Notes under the pieces: generated by a model
What the model saw: only the letters and a program-made list of their open reading frames with translations
Database searches by the model: none
What the model was told of the DNA's origin: nothing
Part shown: one piece after another, positions 17,668 to 27,114 of the stretch
Layout of the letters: every line of letters begins with the position of its first letter
How positions within the stretch are numbered: the first letter of the stretch is position 1
Program-made: the position numbers and the translations under genes
Assembly: GCA_963798435.1 (NCBI GenBank)
Contig: CAWCTF010000001.1
Location: forward strand, 62,001-126,000
DNA: 64,000 bases
Reading direction: 5' to 3'
DNA from: JALHST01 sp963798435
GTDB lineage: Bacteria > Bacteroidota > Bacteroidia > Flavobacteriales > Flavobacteriaceae

Positions 17668-18600
17668 TTATTCAGATCTTACTATTTTATCACGTAATTC
17701 ACGCCAGGTAACAAGCGTGATGTTATTTTTCTTGATGAGCAGGGTGCATTCTGGACTGTTGAAAAAATCAAGATCTGCTTGCCGCCAAGTTGCCCCCCAT
17801 TCAGGGTGATCCTTGGTAATACCTTGCATTTCTGGGTCATTATAGGCCAAATGGATCAGCAGGCAATTGAGCCCCGACGGAAGATTGTTCATAAGGTCTT
17901 CGTAGTACTTCTTCGAGCCTTTCAAAAATTCTTGGGGTGAAATAGTGAAAATATGGTCTAATATGACGGTTTTTTCATCTAACAATGACTTTATCATGGA
18001 ATTTTCGATAGCGAATATCCTGGCATCCAGCAGCACGGGTAATTTAAATTCCTTCCCGAGTTTCATATAAGCCCCAGCAAAATCGGCCGTACTGACGGCA
18101 GCCCCCATGTGGGCATCTAAATGGGTTACATCAACACCTGAGCGATAGGCTTTCTTAATCTGGTTTCGCATCTCGATCTCTACTTCAGATGGATTGGCAT
18201 GTGCCGCACATTCATCGACTTCAGGATAGAAATATCCGTTGGCATCAAGTAGGCTCGACACAGAATCCTTAGAGGATATGGGCAGCCATTTATAATCTTT
18301 CCATTCGCTGGTTAGGGTTAAGTGCAAGCCCAGATCAAGATCCTGGTTTTTACGGGCAAATGCTGCGACCTCCTCATACCATGGACACGGCACCATAATA
18401 CTGGCCGAATTTACGGGGCCCTCCTGTAATTGCGCGAAAGAAGCCCGATTTTGAGAATGGGATACACCCAGATCATCGGCATGTATTATCAGTAATTTCG
18501 CATCGGCCGGGTACCCTAGCCGTTGTGCAATGTTCTGAGCTTGTGCATAGATGCTTGCCGTCGTAATTAGGAAACTCAAAAAAAAATACGGTTTTAACAT
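17668..18600 (-). CDS. Exported ChbG/YdjC-like carbohydrate deacetylase
   Basis: I start at the ATG at 18600 (MLKPYFFLSFLITTASIYAQ, a signal peptide) rather than 9 codons upstream. The ChbG/YdjC fold is seen in KLLIIHADDLGVSHSQNRAS (metal-binding DD), LGLHLTLTSEW (HxT) and VDVTHLDAHMGAAV (metal-binding His). Family members remove N-acetyl groups from chito-oligosaccharides or related sugars; this one would act in the periplasm. It lies 21 bp before the GMC gene and probably heads the operon 18600-14291. Confidence 0.88.
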   Translation of the reverse strand: MLKPYFFLSFLITTASIYAQAQNIAQRLGYPADAKLLIIHADDLGVSHSQNRASFAQLQEGPVNSASIMVPCPWYEEVAAFARKNQDLDLGLHLTLTSEWKDYKWLPISSKDSVSSLLDANGYFYPEVDECAAHANPSEVEIEMRNQIKKAYRSGVDVTHLDAHMGAAVSTADFAGAYMKLGKEFKLPVLLDARIFAIENSMIKSLLDEKTVILDHIFTISPQEFLKGSKKYYEDLMNNLPSGLNCLLIHLAYNDPEMQGITKDHPEWGATWRQADLDFFNSPECTLLIKKNNITLVTWRELRDKIVRSE

Positions 18601-18757
18601 CTTTTTATACTGACAACTGAGTCGCAATTTAATCGTTTATGGAAGCTACAAAAAAATTATGCATCGCCTTTAACAATCTTTAACATAATTTTTTTAACGG
18701 GCCATACTTAAAAACGAAATTGCCCGTTCTGAAGGTTGAACCTAAATAAAATTGAAA

Positions 18758-19849
18758 ATGAAATTCTCCCTTAAAATTATACTCCTTTTCGTATCTGCCG
18801 GCTTGTTTTTTTCTTGTGGCAATGCCAGCAACGATGTTTATTTCGATCCCAATTTTGGCGATGGTCTCGGAAAAGGAATTCCCGTAGATGACTGTTTGGG
18901 CCTGGGTACAGGTGATTTGGTACTTTCAATTCAAGAACAATACACCACCCTTCCTGGGAAAGTGTCCATATTCTTTAAAGTATCTGACATTGATGGAAAG
19001 CCAGTATCAGGACTTAACGCCAGTTTATTTACCATCTACGAACAAGGTCGTAATGATGCGTGTTTCAATAAAATCTCGACCTCCGAATCACAAGCGCGTA
19101 TATCACCTAATTCGCAAATTTTCAGCAATAATACCTTGCTGGTACTTGATTTGAGCAATAGCGTGCTTAGTAGTAGTCTGCAAGAACTGAAAATGGCAGG
19201 TGTCAGCTTTGTGAACAATGTAATGCCGGAAACCTCCCAGGAGAGCTTCCAAATGGCCATTTATTGGTTCGATGGCGAAAACGTGCTGCATTTGTTGAAT
19301 CCGTTGACCGCTTCAAAAGACGAACTAATAGCCTCGATACAAGGGATTACAGATACCATTAGTAATGACCCTTCTACCGACCTATATGGAGCCGTTATTA
19401 AATCGACCGATATAGCTAATGAATTGTTGACCGCCAGCACCCAAGGAGGCAAAATTGGTGCGGCCTCAGTGGTCATTTTTACCGATGGTACCGATCAGGC
19501 TTCGCGCTATACACAAGCAGCGGCTCAAAAGAAAGTAGACGAGGCCAATCCTAATATTTCATTCTTTACAATAGGACTTGGGGCCGAAATTGATACCCAA
19601 GTACTAACCGATCTTGGAAAGACCTTTAGTGTATTTGCAGGGAATGCGCAAGATCTCGAAACTACTTTCAACGATATTTCAGAGCGTGTTTCAGAACGCG
19701 CGAATAGCTTTTATCTATTTGAATACTGCAGTCCGAAACGCGACGGGAGTGGCGAAAATAATTTGGCCATACAAGTAAAGGTTGGCAGTCGTCAAGGAGC
19801 CGTCCAGACCAAATTCAATGCCACCGGATTTACCGGAGGTTGCGAATAA
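18758..19849 (+). CDS. VWA-domain lipoprotein
   Basis: I start at the ATG at 18758; the TTG two codons upstream is less likely. The lipoprotein signal KFSLKIILLFVSAGLFFSC is followed by an Ig-like N-terminal region and a von Willebrand A domain from about residue 125. NTLLVLDLSNSVLSSSL is the MIDAS DxSxS strand, and later parts are STDLYGAVIKS (threonine site) and VVIFTDGTDQASRY. These would bind a divalent metal and a protein partner. A 7-bp inverted repeat (AACGGGC 18696-18702, GCCCGTT 18722-18728) lies upstream. Probably a surface adhesion or scaffold protein. Confidence 0.88.
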   Translation: MKFSLKIILLFVSAGLFFSCGNASNDVYFDPNFGDGLGKGIPVDDCLGLGTGDLVLSIQEQYTTLPGKVSIFFKVSDIDGKPVSGLNASLFTIYEQGRNDACFNKISTSESQARISPNSQIFSNNTLLVLDLSNSVLSSSLQELKMAGVSFVNNVMPETSQESFQMAIYWFDGENVLHLLNPLTASKDELIASIQGITDTISNDPSTDLYGAVIKSTDIANELLTASTQGGKIGAASVVIFTDGTDQASRYTQAAAQKKVDEANPNISFFTIGLGAEIDTQVLTDLGKTFSVFAGNAQDLETTFNDISERVSERANSFYLFEYCSPKRDGSGENNLAIQVKVGSRQGAVQTKFNATGFTGGCE

Positions 19850-19935
19850 CCGATGCATCCTTGGTTTCATACCAAAGCATTAAAGCTGTTAAAAGATATC
19901 CCGGTTTTTGCGCCTCGTGAAGCGGGAATCTAATT

Positions 19936-20703
19936 TCAGTGGGTACTCTTCAAATACGCGGCACATTCGAACGGATGATCGGTATTGATAAAACAGAGTC
20001 CAAGATCCGTAAAAGTCTGCCACGCCAATTCTGAATCGGGAGTGGCCCAAAAACGCAATGGCCTGCCCTGCTCGTTTGCTATTCGTATGATTGATTCTAT
20101 TTTGATTCGTTCTTTGTGGGATATCGGTTTTTTACCATCCCACTCACTATAGTTATAAAAGGGCAGACTAATCAAGTCCACTTTCACCCAAATTGCAGGA
20201 TCGGCAATGATGTCCAAACTTTGGTAATCAAATTGAATGTAATCGGGATAGTTTACGTACTCTTCCGGATCGGGACGGTTACCTGAAATCACAAGTGACA
20301 CCCTATTATTAGAGGTTATATCGGGATACTTCGCTAGTATTTCTATCAATCGGGAGAGTGTAGAATGGGCATCCGATTTGATGTCAATCAACAATTGTAT
20401 CGGGGTAATTTCCTCATTTAATGCATCGGCTATGACACTTCGTAACGGCATCAAATACAAGTTCGCCAATTGCCTTTCCGAATCAATCTCCGCCACATCA
20501 TGTGTTGCATATAAGGTGTCGTTCCTTAAATAAATATCTACTTCGATAGAACGTGCACCCGCTTTATACGCTGTCCAAAATGGAAATTCTTGTTCGTAAT
20601 CATTGTGGGAATGTATTTTAGGAACATCACATGACTGTGCTACATTCGAAGGCAATATTGATAGGCACATCATCATGGGAGCAAGGAAATACTTCGGAAT
20701 CAT
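19936..20703 (-). CDS. Exported PI-PLC/GDPD-like phosphodiesterase
   Basis: 255 residues with a signal peptide (IPKYFLAPMMMCLSILPSNV). The TIM-barrel opening VPKIHSHNDYEQEFPFWTAY, then ARSIEVDIYLRNDTLYATHD, gives the H-N, E-x-D and H of glycerophosphodiester phosphodiesterases, and the C-terminal strand RPLRFWATPDSELAWQTF fits the same fold. Annotators usually name this family 'PI-specific phospholipase C/GDPD family'. Monocistronic. Confidence 0.85.
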   Translation of the reverse strand: MIPKYFLAPMMMCLSILPSNVAQSCDVPKIHSHNDYEQEFPFWTAYKAGARSIEVDIYLRNDTLYATHDVAEIDSERQLANLYLMPLRSVIADALNEEITPIQLLIDIKSDAHSTLSRLIEILAKYPDITSNNRVSLVISGNRPDPEEYVNYPDYIQFDYQSLDIIADPAIWVKVDLISLPFYNYSEWDGKKPISHKERIKIESIIRIANEQGRPLRFWATPDSELAWQTFTDLGLCFINTDHPFECAAYLKSTH

Positions 20704-20990
20704 CTTGATGGTTTTTGATAAAAATAAACTTTATTGTTCGGGATAAGGTTTCAATTCCTACAAAAATAGACTCTAAATTGAGTGTGTCATCAATATTATT
20801 TTGACCATTTAGCACAATTCAACGGTATCTCATCGAGAATATGACATTACTTCGATATATGAACTAGGGTTTTTGGCCCAATAATTGTTTTACAATCAAC
20901 AACCCAAATTAACTTGAACGACCACATCCTAAAAACTAAGGGAAAAAATAACAACGTTTCTTTTCAAAGGGACACAAAAAAAAAGAAATC

Positions 20991-21158
20991 ATGGATGTAT
21001 TCAAAGAAATTGCCCAGTATAGTGCCTTAGGGCTCATGTCAAAATGGTATAAAAGCCTTGTTTTGCTGCTGTTCTCGACAATAGTCACCATTTTACTGAC
21101 TATGCTTGCCATTTTAGTTGTGAAAGGTCCTGAAATGACCATTCATTTTGGGTATTAA
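20991..21158 (+). CDS. Small single-pass membrane protein (55 aa)
   Basis: ATG at 20991 and TAA at 21156, preceded by an A-rich leader with AAGAAA. The N-terminal 20 residues are amphipathic (DVFKEIAQYSALGLMSKWYK), then comes one strong transmembrane helix (SLVLLLFSTIVTILLTMLAILVV) and a short tail. The gene fills most of the space between two genes and ends 6 bp before the convergent stop at 21165. No known family; it may be a small regulatory or stress membrane peptide. Confidence 0.55.
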   Translation: MDVFKEIAQYSALGLMSKWYKSLVLLLFSTIVTILLTMLAILVVKGPEMTIHFGY

Positions 21159-21164
21159 CCGAAT

Positions 21165-22634
21165 TTAACGGTAGATAAGTGCATTTTTAAAGTTGGTCAC
21201 TTCAGTAGACAAATCGATAAGAAAGCCATTGATGAGGGCATGTTTTATACTTCCCTCTTTTTCCAAAAGCAATGTGGGATTTATTCCCACTTCCAGATTA
21301 AATTCAGGAAGTTTATAATGTAACCCGATGATGTTAATGGGGATTGGGGATTCTTTCAGTTCCTGTGGAATGTTTTCGAGCCGAACGTAGGTATAACCGT
21401 TTTTTAGCAATTTGGTGATATCCATTTTTTTCAGGTCGTTCAACGTCTTTACCGTCTCTGGATAAATACGGCCAGGTATGATCGTAAACCCGCTGGCATC
21501 AAAGGTTTCATAGCCATAGTAGGTAGATAGATCACCTTGATCGATAATTCGACTACTGTACAAGAAATCAAAATTTCCAGGTTTGTCTACCTCGACACGA
21601 TTGATTCCAAGATCTAGGTAATAGGTTTTGCCAAGAAGCTCGTACGTTACATTATTAATCTTTAAATCAAACAATTTTCTATCATTCTCCGGGATTTTTT
21701 CATAAGCCTCCAAAGGTATTTCATTAAAATTATTCATGGCAATGGTATAAATCGCCGATAAAATCGATACATAGTTCAATTTTCGTATTTGCTGCTTCTC
21801 GGCATCGTTCGTGTACCCACCCGATTCAATAAGTATGGCACTTGTGCCCCATTTCTGAATATTATCACCAAAAGCCCTGGGTTCAAAATCATCATTGTAC
21901 CTTCCTACCTGTCCTGGCGCATATTTTTGGATGATAGCGTTCATATAGACAATTACCTTCATAGCATTTCCCCGCACAACATTGATGTCTTTTTCATAAT
22001 TATAGGCTGGTGCCAAATACGATATCGTCGCCGGTTTATCGGTTAGTTCGGCATTGTAATAGGTACTTTGATCATGAAGATTGAAGCCGAAATCGGCTTG
22101 TAGGCTGTCTCGTACCCGTTTTAATGTACGACCTTCCGGTGACTGCAGGCTGATAGCATCCCTATTGATATCTATCCCCAGACGATTTCTTCTTTGAAAG
22201 ACTTCTGCCCCATCGGGATTAAGCATCGGTAAAAAGTGCAAGGTAAGATGGGATAGGATTTCATGTTTCTCGGTTTTAAAATCGTCACTATCTAAAAAAT
22301 TGAAAATATCGAATATAGCCTGGGTTGCGGTAGGCTCGTCACCATGCATCTGTGACCAAAGAAATACATTGGTCTTTCCGGTTCCTATACTAACTAGGTA
22401 TAGGTTTCTATCTTCAATCGATTTCCCAACGACATTGACCTTAAATTTCGGATTGGCTTGGTATTTGGCAAGCAACGGTTGCAGGTCTTGATATTTAATC
22501 CGTCGTTTGCTTAATGTCGGCTCCTTGTATTTTTCATAGGTTTCATACAAAGATCCAGTAATGGCATTTTCCTGGGGGAAAAGTGAACATGCCACCAATA
22601 GTAGTAAAACGGTACTGAAAGATTTCAAATTCAT
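21165..22634 (-). CDS. Exported M14 family zinc carboxypeptidase
   Basis: 489 residues with a signal peptide (NLKSFSTVLLLLVACSLFPQ). Zinc-binding motifs are FLWSQMHGDEPTATQA (HxxE) and FNLHDQST (the third His); substrate-binding GIDINRDA follows LNPDGAEVFQRRN. The catalytic Glu is expected in SAILIESGGY. The last 150 residues form an extra beta-rich domain. Its start overlaps the stop of the amidase by 4 bp, so it is translated together with a cell-wall amidase and may trim peptides in the periplasm. Confidence 0.9.
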   Translation of the reverse strand: MNLKSFSTVLLLLVACSLFPQENAITGSLYETYEKYKEPTLSKRRIKYQDLQPLLAKYQANPKFKVNVVGKSIEDRNLYLVSIGTGKTNVFLWSQMHGDEPTATQAIFDIFNFLDSDDFKTEKHEILSHLTLHFLPMLNPDGAEVFQRRNRLGIDINRDAISLQSPEGRTLKRVRDSLQADFGFNLHDQSTYYNAELTDKPATISYLAPAYNYEKDINVVRGNAMKVIVYMNAIIQKYAPGQVGRYNDDFEPRAFGDNIQKWGTSAILIESGGYTNDAEKQQIRKLNYVSILSAIYTIAMNNFNEIPLEAYEKIPENDRKLFDLKINNVTYELLGKTYYLDLGINRVEVDKPGNFDFLYSSRIIDQGDLSTYYGYETFDASGFTIIPGRIYPETVKTLNDLKKMDITKLLKNGYTYVRLENIPQELKESPIPINIIGLHYKLPEFNLEVGINPTLLLEKEGSIKHALINGFLIDLSTEVTNFKNALIYR

Positions 22635-23302
22635 TGGGTGCTGATTTTTTTTGGTACAGGTTTGAATTTAAGCATTTTGGTGGCATTGCGAACTTTTTGC
22701 ATGAAATCTTCTCCCGGATCCGACTTCTCGGTTCGATACGTTTCATCTTTTTCCAGCCAAAACGAAGTCCCCACAAAATTGGTGTATTCATAATGGCCGA
22801 TCAAATATTCGATAGCATACTTTTTGGTAAGATATTTTACCAGCCATATATTCGATTTCAGCTGTGCTTCGGTCAAAGGAAGGTCTTTTGTGCCACCCAC
22901 ATTTTCGATGCCGATAGCACAATGATTGAGCCCAATAACATGTCGTGCCATGGTCGTTTCAGGAAGTAGGCGATAAATAGTACCATCCCTATCAACGAGA
23001 AATTGGGACGAAACATTTAGGGCGCTGGCATTTTGCAATTCAGGACGCCATGTAGGGAGCCTCGCCTTTTCAAAAGCTTCGAAGGTTGCCGCTAAAGTGG
23101 GTAAAACCGTATAATGAAGTACGATCATTTTTGGGACGATGGTCGGGGAATTCACGGTTAAACCATACCGATCCTGAAGGTAATCGATTGTCATAATTTT
23201 ACGTGATTCGTCAAAAATGATAGGCTTGTCGATTATTCTTTTGCCCGTGGCACAAGCGCTTAATAAGAGTAGGATAACATAGCCCCAGTTTCTTTTTGTC
23301 AT
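22631..23302 (-). CDS. N-acetylmuramoyl-L-alanine amidase (amidase_2/PGRP fold), lipoprotein
   Basis: 223 residues with lipoprotein signal KRNWGYVILLLLSAC. The amidase_2 motifs are PKMIVLHYTVLPTLAATFEAF (first zinc His), SSQFLVDRDGTIYRLLPET, GLNHCAIGIENVGG and YLIGHYEYTNF with the later zinc His. It should cut the bond between MurNAc and the stem peptide of peptidoglycan. Being lipid-anchored it likely acts from a membrane surface. Second-to-last gene of the envelope operon running from 25724 to 21165. Confidence 0.9.
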   Translation of the reverse strand: MTKRNWGYVILLLLSACATGKRIIDKPIIFDESRKIMTIDYLQDRYGLTVNSPTIVPKMIVLHYTVLPTLAATFEAFEKARLPTWRPELQNASALNVSSQFLVDRDGTIYRLLPETTMARHVIGLNHCAIGIENVGGTKDLPLTEAQLKSNIWLVKYLTKKYAIEYLIGHYEYTNFVGTSFWLEKDETYRTEKSDPGEDFMQKVRNATKMLKFKPVPKKISTQ

Positions 23303-23322
23303 TTCAAGTAACGTTCTCTTTC

Positions 23323-23769
23323 TTATTGGTCGAATAAGCGTCTATGATAATTGATTTGCCCCAAATGATAACTCAAATGTGAAGTCAAGTGAATTAAAAA
23401 ATATTCAACGGTCATTTCTTCCTTGAAGACCATAATGGGATAATTCTCTTGCAATTGGCTGTTCGTTAATCGTGACAAGGTGTTATCGACCACCAGGATC
23501 AAATCATCTACTTTTAACAACAACTCGATTTTCGGTACATTTTTCAACCTAAACTCTGCATCACGGTCCCGAATATATCCTGTCTTTCCGAGTACTCCTC
23601 CGATGAATGTATTGAGGTTCCCCACCAAATGAAGGCATAAGTTGCCACCGGAATTGGTAATATTCTTGTCTACGTCCCAAAGATTCGACTCGCCATTGTA
23701 CAAGGCAATTTCGGTCTTGAGCTTTTCAAGGTCTCTCTTCACTATTTTTCGTAAGGTTTCTATTAGCAT
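23323..23769 (-). CDS. DinB superfamily protein
   Basis: 148 residues with no signal peptide, predicted as a four-helix bundle. Candidate metal ligands of the DinB fold are His in NLCLHLVGNLNTFIGGVLG and the HLTSHLSYHLGQINYHRR cluster at the C-terminus. Family members are metal-dependent thiol transferases or have unknown roles. It is sandwiched between envelope genes with 20-24 bp gaps, so it is co-transcribed; its link to them is unclear. Confidence 0.85.
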   Translation of the reverse strand: MLIETLRKIVKRDLEKLKTEIALYNGESNLWDVDKNITNSGGNLCLHLVGNLNTFIGGVLGKTGYIRDRDAEFRLKNVPKIELLLKVDDLILVVDNTLSRLTNSQLQENYPIMVFKEEMTVEYFLIHLTSHLSYHLGQINYHRRLFDQ

Positions 23770-23793
23770 ATGTCTATCAATTAAATTTTACGA

Positions 23794-24213
23794 TTATTCA
23801 GAAGCTTCTTGTTGTTCTGGTTTCTTCATTGCATAGGTGATGGTCAATTTTTTACGACCCCATTGCCTCGCTTTTTGTATATCATTACCCATATATAAAT
23901 CGATGCGATTTTTCCATCTAAAATGCATCTTATCCTTCACTAAAAAAACGCCTTCAAGACCTTCTATCTTAACCATAGTATTGTATTTAAGGCCTTTGGC
24001 GAGCAAGTCCTGTGAAACGGCAATACATTTCATTCCCGGTTGCAGCGTATCTCCCCAGGCCGCTACCTGCGGATGGCCCATGGTCTGCGATGGTACCGAA
24101 TTATAGGCAGAAACCGTTACCTTTAAAGGTACCCAATCAAAATTTTCCCCTTTATCCTTACAGGAAAAGAGGATCATCAATAGGACGCATACTAGATAGA
24201 TCTGCTTTTTCAT
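23794..24213 (-). CDS. 3D-domain (RlpA/MltA-like barrel) lipoprotein
   Basis: 139 residues. Lipoprotein signal KKQIYLVCVLLMILFSC. The 3D domain is seen in VTVSAYNSVPSQTMGHPQVA and AAWGDTLQPGMKCIAVSQDL, with the conserved Asp triad completed by VKDKMHFRWKNRIDLYMG. In other bacteria this small double-psi barrel is found in peptidoglycan-cleaving enzymes. The start overlaps the upstream stop by 4 bp (ATGA at 24210-24213). Confidence 0.88.
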   Translation of the reverse strand: MKKQIYLVCVLLMILFSCKDKGENFDWVPLKVTVSAYNSVPSQTMGHPQVAAWGDTLQPGMKCIAVSQDLLAKGLKYNTMVKIEGLEGVFLVKDKMHFRWKNRIDLYMGNDIQKARQWGRKKLTITYAMKKPEQQEASE

Positions 24214-25724
24214 TTCTTGCCGATCAAGGTATTCTCCAAAATCATAATATCCACTTTCCTAGCGTTCCAACCATCGGAAATTTTCTTAGGAGCTGGCGTA
24301 AATGAGTATGAAAAAGCGCTCAAAATGATATCCTCATCGCCATCATTGTCAACATCTCCAGAATCCATCAAAAACCATCTCGCATCTTTCGAGGCTTCAA
24401 AAGTGAAAGGCTTGAATTCATAGGTTTGGGCATTTTTGTTTTCAAGATACACAAATGAATAGTTCGGATGATTCTTATAATCGGGAAATGTTGAAAGCAA
24501 CGAAAAATCGATATCCCCATCTTGATCAAAATCGTCCGCGATTACCCGTGTTGCTCCGTTCAAAGGATAAAAATAGACCTGCTCAAATTCATTGTTACCA
24601 TTATTCAGATAGATGCGCATCCCGTGATAGGGTTTTTGCACATAGGTTTTGTCGGCGTTGTCCCCGTTCACAGTTATGATGTCCTTATCCCCATCCCCAT
24701 CGTAGTCGATTAAATCAAACCAACTACTGCCATAAATCGGACTAAAGCGTATTGCCTTTTCAGGCCGAAATTTCAAGGTATCTTCTTGGTACAATATGGT
24801 AATCGTCTCATCTCCTTGGGCCGTCATTGCTACCAAATCGATTTTCCCATCAGCATTCATATCTTCTGCCACAACGCGAATACTTCCTGGTTGGTCGAGT
24901 AAAATTACTTTTTCAAATTTCGAATCCGCGTTTCGTTTTAAGAGGGATAGTGCACCGCTTAGGTCTCCGAATTCGCTTACTACCAATTCATCGACCCCGT
25001 CTTTATCCAAGTCTTGTACCAAGGTATTCACGGGACGGTGGAGAATTTCAGGAATTACCGTGCCATCAGCATCTTTTCGAATAAATATTTTACCAGACGG
25101 AATGGAGGACGGATCAAGGAAACCTACGGTCGTAACATATTCAACGCCATTTTTAACCGCATAATCGGTGATTGCACTCCCCAATCGCACTTTAGTATCG
25201 AGGGTACCCGTGTTATAATCATAGGTTTCCAGACGTCCTGAAATATCCCCGAGATAAATATGTCGGTCACTGGCATCGAATTGCAAATAGGTATATAAAG
25301 AACTTGTTAGGGTATCTAAGGATATTGGATGGGCACGAAACTGAACGAGTTCATTCTTTTCGGTGTTTTGCACATTGAGCGGCAAGGAATCTGGTGCCAT
25401 ATCGAGCACATATTCTTTCAGTAGTTCCCAATCTTCCTTTTTAATAAGGGGCGTTGATGGATAAACACCCGTTTTCAACATAGCTTCTTGCTCCATAAAC
25501 GACAGCCCCTTGAGTGGGTTATACCCCGGTTCGCCCATACCTAATCGCGCGCCCATTTCGGGAAGTACCTTGGTAGCCCATAGGTTTTTTGGTAGGGATG
25601 TTAAGGTAGGCGCAATATGACAACTTGCACAATAGGAATTAAAAAGCACTTCGCCCCTCTCCTCCTTGCCCTGTTTGCAGGAGGTTATGATTAAAATTAG
25701 CAAACACAAAAAGGTTCTGGGCAT
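24210..25724 (-). CDS. c-type-heme-motif lipoprotein with FG-GAP/VCBS repeat propeller
   Basis: 504 residues. The signal PRTFLCLLILIITSC is followed near residue 32 by SYCASCHIAPTLTSL, a single CxxCH heme-binding motif in a cytochrome-c-like segment; a distal Met may be that of LPEMGARLGMGEPG. The rest is a propeller with FG-GAP-like calcium loops such as QDLDKDGVDELVV, EDMNADGKIDLVA, DYDGDGDKDIITV and DFDQDGDIDFSLL. Likely a surface-exposed electron-transfer or binding protein. First gene of the operon 25724-21165, divergent from the hydrolase at 25776. Confidence 0.85.
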   Translation of the reverse strand: MPRTFLCLLILIITSCKQGKEERGEVLFNSYCASCHIAPTLTSLPKNLWATKVLPEMGARLGMGEPGYNPLKGLSFMEQEAMLKTGVYPSTPLIKKEDWELLKEYVLDMAPDSLPLNVQNTEKNELVQFRAHPISLDTLTSSLYTYLQFDASDRHIYLGDISGRLETYDYNTGTLDTKVRLGSAITDYAVKNGVEYVTTVGFLDPSSIPSGKIFIRKDADGTVIPEILHRPVNTLVQDLDKDGVDELVVSEFGDLSGALSLLKRNADSKFEKVILLDQPGSIRVVAEDMNADGKIDLVAMTAQGDETITILYQEDTLKFRPEKAIRFSPIYGSSWFDLIDYDGDGDKDIITVNGDNADKTYVQKPYHGMRIYLNNGNNEFEQVYFYPLNGATRVIADDFDQDGDIDFSLLSTFPDYKNHPNYSFVYLENKNAQTYEFKPFTFEASKDARWFLMDSGDVDNDGDEDIILSAFSYSFTPAPKKISDGWNARKVDIMILENTLIGKK

Positions 25725-25775
25725 ATTCCTATCTTAGCGTAGATAAAGTTACAATAATTATAAACCCGGCCTGCG

Positions 25776-27113
25776 ATGACCCTTTTCAAAAGAATCCTCT
25801 TTGTTTTAGCAATCTTAGTGATTATTACCGCTGTTTATAACTATCCAAAATTAAATATAATTTCGGGCTATGCGTCAAAAAATATGGCATCAAGTGTTTT
25901 TGTAGCGCATCGAAGTGCCGAATCGATCGATGCGAATGACAACAACGTACCCTTGATCAAACTGGCCAAAGTAACGCGTAATGGGAATGGGGCTATGGCA
26001 ACTGTTTTTGGGCTAATGCAACGTGAAACCATTTGTCGTGATGGACTCGGATGTGTTTTGATCAATGGCCCCTATGACAGTTTGGCGATTGTGCCAAAAC
26101 CCCATCGTAGTTTAATGAACAACGATCTTATGTTTCCATTTGGGGATACAGAGGCGAACGATACCCTTTTCAGTACAATCGATTACAAAATGTTGAACAC
26201 GGCCCTGGATAGTGCCTTTGCTAGACCTGAAATACAAAAAACACGCACCGTTTTGGTCGCTTATAAAAACCATATCATTGCCGAACGTTATGTTGATGGT
26301 TTCACACGTACAACGCCTATTTTAGGATGGTCGATGACCAAAAGCGTATTGGCTACTTTGTATGGAATATTGGCATACCAAAAAAAAATAAATCTTACTG
26401 ATCCGGTTTCGTTAGCATCCTGGAACGAGGATGTTCGCAAGGACATACGATTCGATGATTTATTACGTATGCAAAGCGGATTGGCGTGGGATGAGGATTA
26501 TACCTCAATTTCGGATGTTACGCGCATGCTATTTTTGGAAGATGATATGACGAAATCACAGGAGAAAAAGCAAGCCATAGCTGCGCCTGGCGAACTATGG
26601 AATTATTCCTCAGGAACCACAAATCTATTATCGGGTATCCTTCGAAAGCAATTTAAGACCGAGCAAGAATATCTCGATTTTCCCTATGTGGCCCTTATCG
26701 ACAAAATTGGAATGCATTCGATGCTGATCGAAACCGATATGGCCGGAAATTTTGTAGGCTCCTCCTATGGATGGGCGAGTACAAGGGACTGGGCCAAATT
26801 TGGGCTGTTGTATCTAAACAAAGGCGCCTGGAATGGAGAACAACTGTTTGATGCCTCATGGATCCGATACATTACAACACCTACTGCGCACTCAAATGGC
26901 ACCTATGGAGCCCATTTTTGGCTCAATGCGGATGGCAAATATCCCGATGTGCCCACGGACTTATATTCGGCCAATGGATATGAAGGTCAATATGTGTTCA
27001 TAATTCCCTCAAAAGACCTGGTCATTGTTCGCACAGGTCTCGCCGAAGATCCTGATTTTGATTTGAACCGCTTTTTAAAGGATGTTGTAAGCAGTGTTCG
27101 TTCCCATATTTAA
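25776..27113 (+). CDS. Membrane-anchored serine hydrolase of the class C beta-lactamase/penicillin-binding fold
   Basis: 445 residues with one N-terminal membrane anchor (RILFVLAILVIITAVYNYP). The active-site motif SxxK is GWSMTKSVLATLYGIL, and the YxN-like tyrosine lies in GELWNYSSGTTNLLSGIL. The sequence DDLLRMQSGLAWDEDY and the C-terminal SANGYEGQYVFIIPSKDLVIV (KTG-equivalent strand) match 6-aminohexanoate-oligomer hydrolase and esterase relatives. Substrate is unknown: a peptide, ester or amide in the periplasm. Confidence 0.9.
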   Translation: MTLFKRILFVLAILVIITAVYNYPKLNIISGYASKNMASSVFVAHRSAESIDANDNNVPLIKLAKVTRNGNGAMATVFGLMQRETICRDGLGCVLINGPYDSLAIVPKPHRSLMNNDLMFPFGDTEANDTLFSTIDYKMLNTALDSAFARPEIQKTRTVLVAYKNHIIAERYVDGFTRTTPILGWSMTKSVLATLYGILAYQKKINLTDPVSLASWNEDVRKDIRFDDLLRMQSGLAWDEDYTSISDVTRMLFLEDDMTKSQEKKQAIAAPGELWNYSSGTTNLLSGILRKQFKTEQEYLDFPYVALIDKIGMHSMLIETDMAGNFVGSSYGWASTRDWAKFGLLYLNKGAWNGEQLFDASWIRYITTPTAHSNGTYGAHFWLNADGKYPDVPTDLYSANGYEGQYVFIIPSKDLVIVRTGLAEDPDFDLNRFLKDVVSSVRSHI

Positions 27114-27114
27114 G

